NCBI RefSeq assembly: GCF_001467585.1
Contig: NZ_LNXY01000020.1
Coordinates: forward strand, 497,700 to 561,699
Length of the DNA: 64,000 bases
DNA from: Legionella drozanskii LLAP-1
GTDB lineage: Bacteria > Pseudomonadota > Gammaproteobacteria > Legionellales > Legionellaceae
Direction: 5' to 3'
The notes beneath the pieces are model-generated. The model was not told the origin of the DNA, did not search any database, and was given only the letters and a program-made list of their open reading frames with translations. How positions within the stretch are numbered: the stretch's first letter is position 1; every line of letters begins with the position of its first letter. The translations under genes and the position numbers were made by a program. Below are positions 62,229-64,000 of this stretch, in pieces.

Positions 62229-63419
62229 ATGTATTCAGGACACGAAACTACTTTAAGACAAATCGGTGGCGTATATGCCAATTCAGTTCTTGAATTATTT
62301 GAAAAAATTCTACAAGAAATGATCGAGAAATTCCCTAATGATCTAACTCTGGCTTTTGCTAATGCAAAAGCAAATGTTATAGCCAATTTTGAAAAAGATA
62401 ACATACTGAAAGGCATTAATGATCAATTACAAGCAGCAAATGAGCAGGGGTTATTAAATGAGGAATATCGTAAATTTCAAGACTTTCTTGAATTAATTGG
62501 TTTCAATCCACAAAATAAAGAGGATAAAAAAATACTTGATTTTCTTTCGGAGATGAATACTAATGTTAGTAGTCCAGAATCAGCATTAATATCAAGACGT
62601 TCAACCATGGATCGAATTTTGACTGATGGGCTTAACGCTTTGTTACACCCTGATTTTATTATGGCAGACGGAGAGAAGAGCAGTTATCATCTGAAGAAAA
62701 CTATACCTACTGATAACAGTAAAAATCTCGCTGTAAAATTACTTGTTTCTTGTAAAGGCCAAACATCTGTGGCTCCTGAAAAGACAGTCAACTTAAGTCA
62801 GTTCCATGAAGATCTTAATTGGACAAGCACTTGGATAGAAATAGCTAATCAGTTAATTAATGATGTTAATTATGTGGAAACAACGGAAAAATTTTGCAAA
62901 CAATATTTAGACACTGAACATTATCAAATACACAAAGAGTTACTTATACTATTGAGAGACTATATCGCAGCCTATTTTCTATCACAGGCTACAGAATTAA
63001 ATAAATTGACCCTATCGTTACTTAGCCATCCCCTAAGCACAGAGTTGGACATGATGGACTTATTCAATCATCTTACTGAGGCTTTGGAAAAAACAAATCA
63101 TCAATCCTTTTTTATTGCTTCTCAACCTGATGTTATTTTATCTTCTTCTCCAAAAAGGGATGAAAATAATTATTCTTATTCAGCAACTGTACCGTTTTTT
63201 TCTGGGGATAAATCAGGTAAAAAACGAACTTCTGAGAAAGTAGACACTAAAAGTGAGGATAACAAAGAGATTCAAACGGGGAGGCCTTCGAAGCGAGCTA
63301 GAAATAGCTTAACCTTTTTGCATAATCCTGAAAATGGTTCTCCTTCGCAAGAATCTCATCAGGAACATCATAATGAAGAGCAATTGTCGGATAACAGTTC
63401 TAGTTCTACACCCCACTAG
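62229..63419 (+). CDS. Unknown protein with nuclear-localisation-like C-terminus; candidate effector
   Basis: The 396-residue protein has AGAGGA before its ATG and no signal peptide. The N-terminal 300 residues are helical with many Leu, Asn and Glu (ELFEKILQEMIEKFPNDLTL, LLRDYIAAYFLSQATELNKL), of no recognised family. The last 80 residues are disordered and have two basic clusters, SGKKRTSEKV (about 329-338) and GRPSKRARNS (about 352-361), 14 residues apart: monopartite or bipartite nuclear localisation signals by eye. The end is acidic and polar (EEQLSDNSSSSTPH), as seen in Dot/Icm secretion signals. A host-nuclear effector is plausible; this is inference. Confidence 0.6.
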   Translation: MYSGHETTLRQIGGVYANSVLELFEKILQEMIEKFPNDLTLAFANAKANVIANFEKDNILKGINDQLQAANEQGLLNEEYRKFQDFLELIGFNPQNKEDKKILDFLSEMNTNVSSPESALISRRSTMDRILTDGLNALLHPDFIMADGEKSSYHLKKTIPTDNSKNLAVKLLVSCKGQTSVAPEKTVNLSQFHEDLNWTSTWIEIANQLINDVNYVETTEKFCKQYLDTEHYQIHKELLILLRDYIAAYFLSQATELNKLTLSLLSHPLSTELDMMDLFNHLTEALEKTNHQSFFIASQPDVILSSSPKRDENNYSYSATVPFFSGDKSGKKRTSEKVDTKSEDNKEIQTGRPSKRARNSLTFLHNPENGSPSQESHQEHHNEEQLSDNSSSSTPH

Positions 63420-63533
63420 GATTTGTGTGTAGGTCTAAGTGATTTTCGGACAGGATTAGTTCCATTTGATGAAAATGGAATTAATTAGTCTTTTTGTTAA
63501 AAATTGCTCGCTCATTATTTTTTCTAACATGGG

Positions 63534-63562
63534 GTAGTGACCCATTCGTGTCAAAATTTACG
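63534..63562 (+). repeat. 29-bp dispersed repeat, copy 2
   Basis: 27 of 29 bases match the stretch at 8459-8487 (GACCCATTCGTGTCAAAATT core), in the same orientation. Confidence 0.5.
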
Positions 63563-63653
63563 GTTTTATATACTAAGATATTTTGAATGTAAGAATAGAG
63601 CATCTTAAATAAGACTATGACCACCGCATATCCAGCCCAACTGGCAATGAGAT

Positions 63654-64000
63654 TTACTGAGTTATTCTTTTAATCAATTTTTTAAGAATATCAATATCAT
63701 CCAAGTTGGAGATAGTCTCATCAAAAAGTGATAAGGTTTCGGGATCGTGTATTTCCAGATACTGAAATGCTTTTTTAGGTCCCTGATAGCGTAATTCTCT
63801 AAAGACAAAATAATCTTCAAGTATTGTGTAGATTGCCCATATTTGACGGTACTTTCCTTCCAGATCTCTGGTAGATGCTCTGGCCAACATTTTTTGATAC
63901 CAGACTTTACGTACTGTAATTTCCTCAGGAGTGATGGATTCAGGCAGTTTTATGGCGGCATAGAGTTTTTTTAAAAGTTCTGTACCAAAATTTTTATTCT
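63654..64000 (-). CDS. Partial gene, unknown protein (5' end beyond the window)
   Basis: An open frame on the minus strand enters from the right edge and ends at 63654. The 115 visible C-terminal residues are soluble and helical: LLKKLYAAIKLPESITPEEI, then RKVWYQKMLARASTRDLEGK with YRQIWAIYTILEDYFVFREL, and a closing acidic-basic tail (DDIDILKKLIKRITQ). The gene does not start at the internal ATG (63890), since the frame stays open and protein-like upstream of it. I do not recognise the family. Confidence 0.55.
   Translation of the reverse strand, partial: NKNFGTELLKKLYAAIKLPESITPEEITVRKVWYQKMLARASTRDLEGKYRQIWAIYTILEDYFVFRELRYQGPKKAFQYLEIHDPETLSLFDETISNLDDIDILKKLIKRITQ

Noticed and set aside
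1-64000. tRNA, rRNA, riboswitch and CRISPR signals
   Set aside because: No cloverleaf, conserved rRNA stretch, short repeat-spacer array or aptamer core was noticed on reading; a covariance-model scan would be needed to exclude weak cases.

Overview
The window looks like a chromosomal segment of a Legionella species or a very close relative. The DNA is AT-rich. Housekeeping genes of gammaproteobacterial type (argS, valS, glyA, nrdR, nusB, thiL, pgpA, glnE, cfa) alternate with many proteins of the kind Legionella secretes into eukaryotic hosts: ankyrin-repeat, WD40, patatin and helical-repeat proteins and disordered proteins of unknown family. A kinase very like the Legionella spectinomycin phosphotransferase APH(9)-Ia is also present. 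No tRNA, rRNA or CRISPR array was seen.

Layout. 1-5.3 kb: the end of a hybrid sensor kinase, divergent from a two-gene unit of a stand-alone NRPS-type adenylation-carrier protein and an FAD/NAD(P) oxidoreductase. 5.3-11.3 kb: a decay zone holding pseudogenes of endonuclease I, an SRAP/YedK-type peptidase and an Amt ammonium transporter, IS30 and IS3 remnants, and a few intact genes (cupin, YjaB-like acetyltransferase, three unknowns). 11.3-14.9 kb: an outer-membrane barrel protein followed by a large repeat-containing surface protein. 15-29.6 kb: accessory genes with effector-like candidates (Cys-His-Asp protein, glycosyltransferase-ankyrin protein, patatin, Cdc20-like WD40 protein), mixed with a FadL-type porin, an SrkA-type kinase and a flavin monooxygenase/TetR/DsbB-like cluster. 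29.8-49.5 kb: mostly core genes, namely aph(9)-like, cfa, argS, valS, an RND pump with its adaptor, and the chain glyA-nrdR-nusB-thiL-pgpA-AI-2E-type transporter. 49.5-64 kb: a 1298-residue helical-repeat protein, an alpha/beta hydrolase, glnE and a PhyH dioxygenase, then a second accessory zone. That zone holds a second decayed endonuclease I/SRAP pair, a 0.6-kb inverted-repeat element, an LD-carypeptidase-type S66 peptidase, a resolvase fragment and two unknown effector-like proteins.

The most striking object is the gene at 28323-29564 (minus strand). It encodes a WD40 protein that resembles the eukaryotic APC/C coactivators Cdc20/Cdh1 along its length. It keeps a C-box-like motif near the N-terminus (DRDIPSR) and ends in the Ile-Arg tail that these coactivators use to dock on the APC/C. 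It is a strong candidate for a host cell-cycle or ubiquitin-ligase mimic.

All family assignments come from reading the sequence against remembered family motifs; no database search was run. Start codons were moved from the longest reading frame when a ribosome binding site or signal peptide argued for it.
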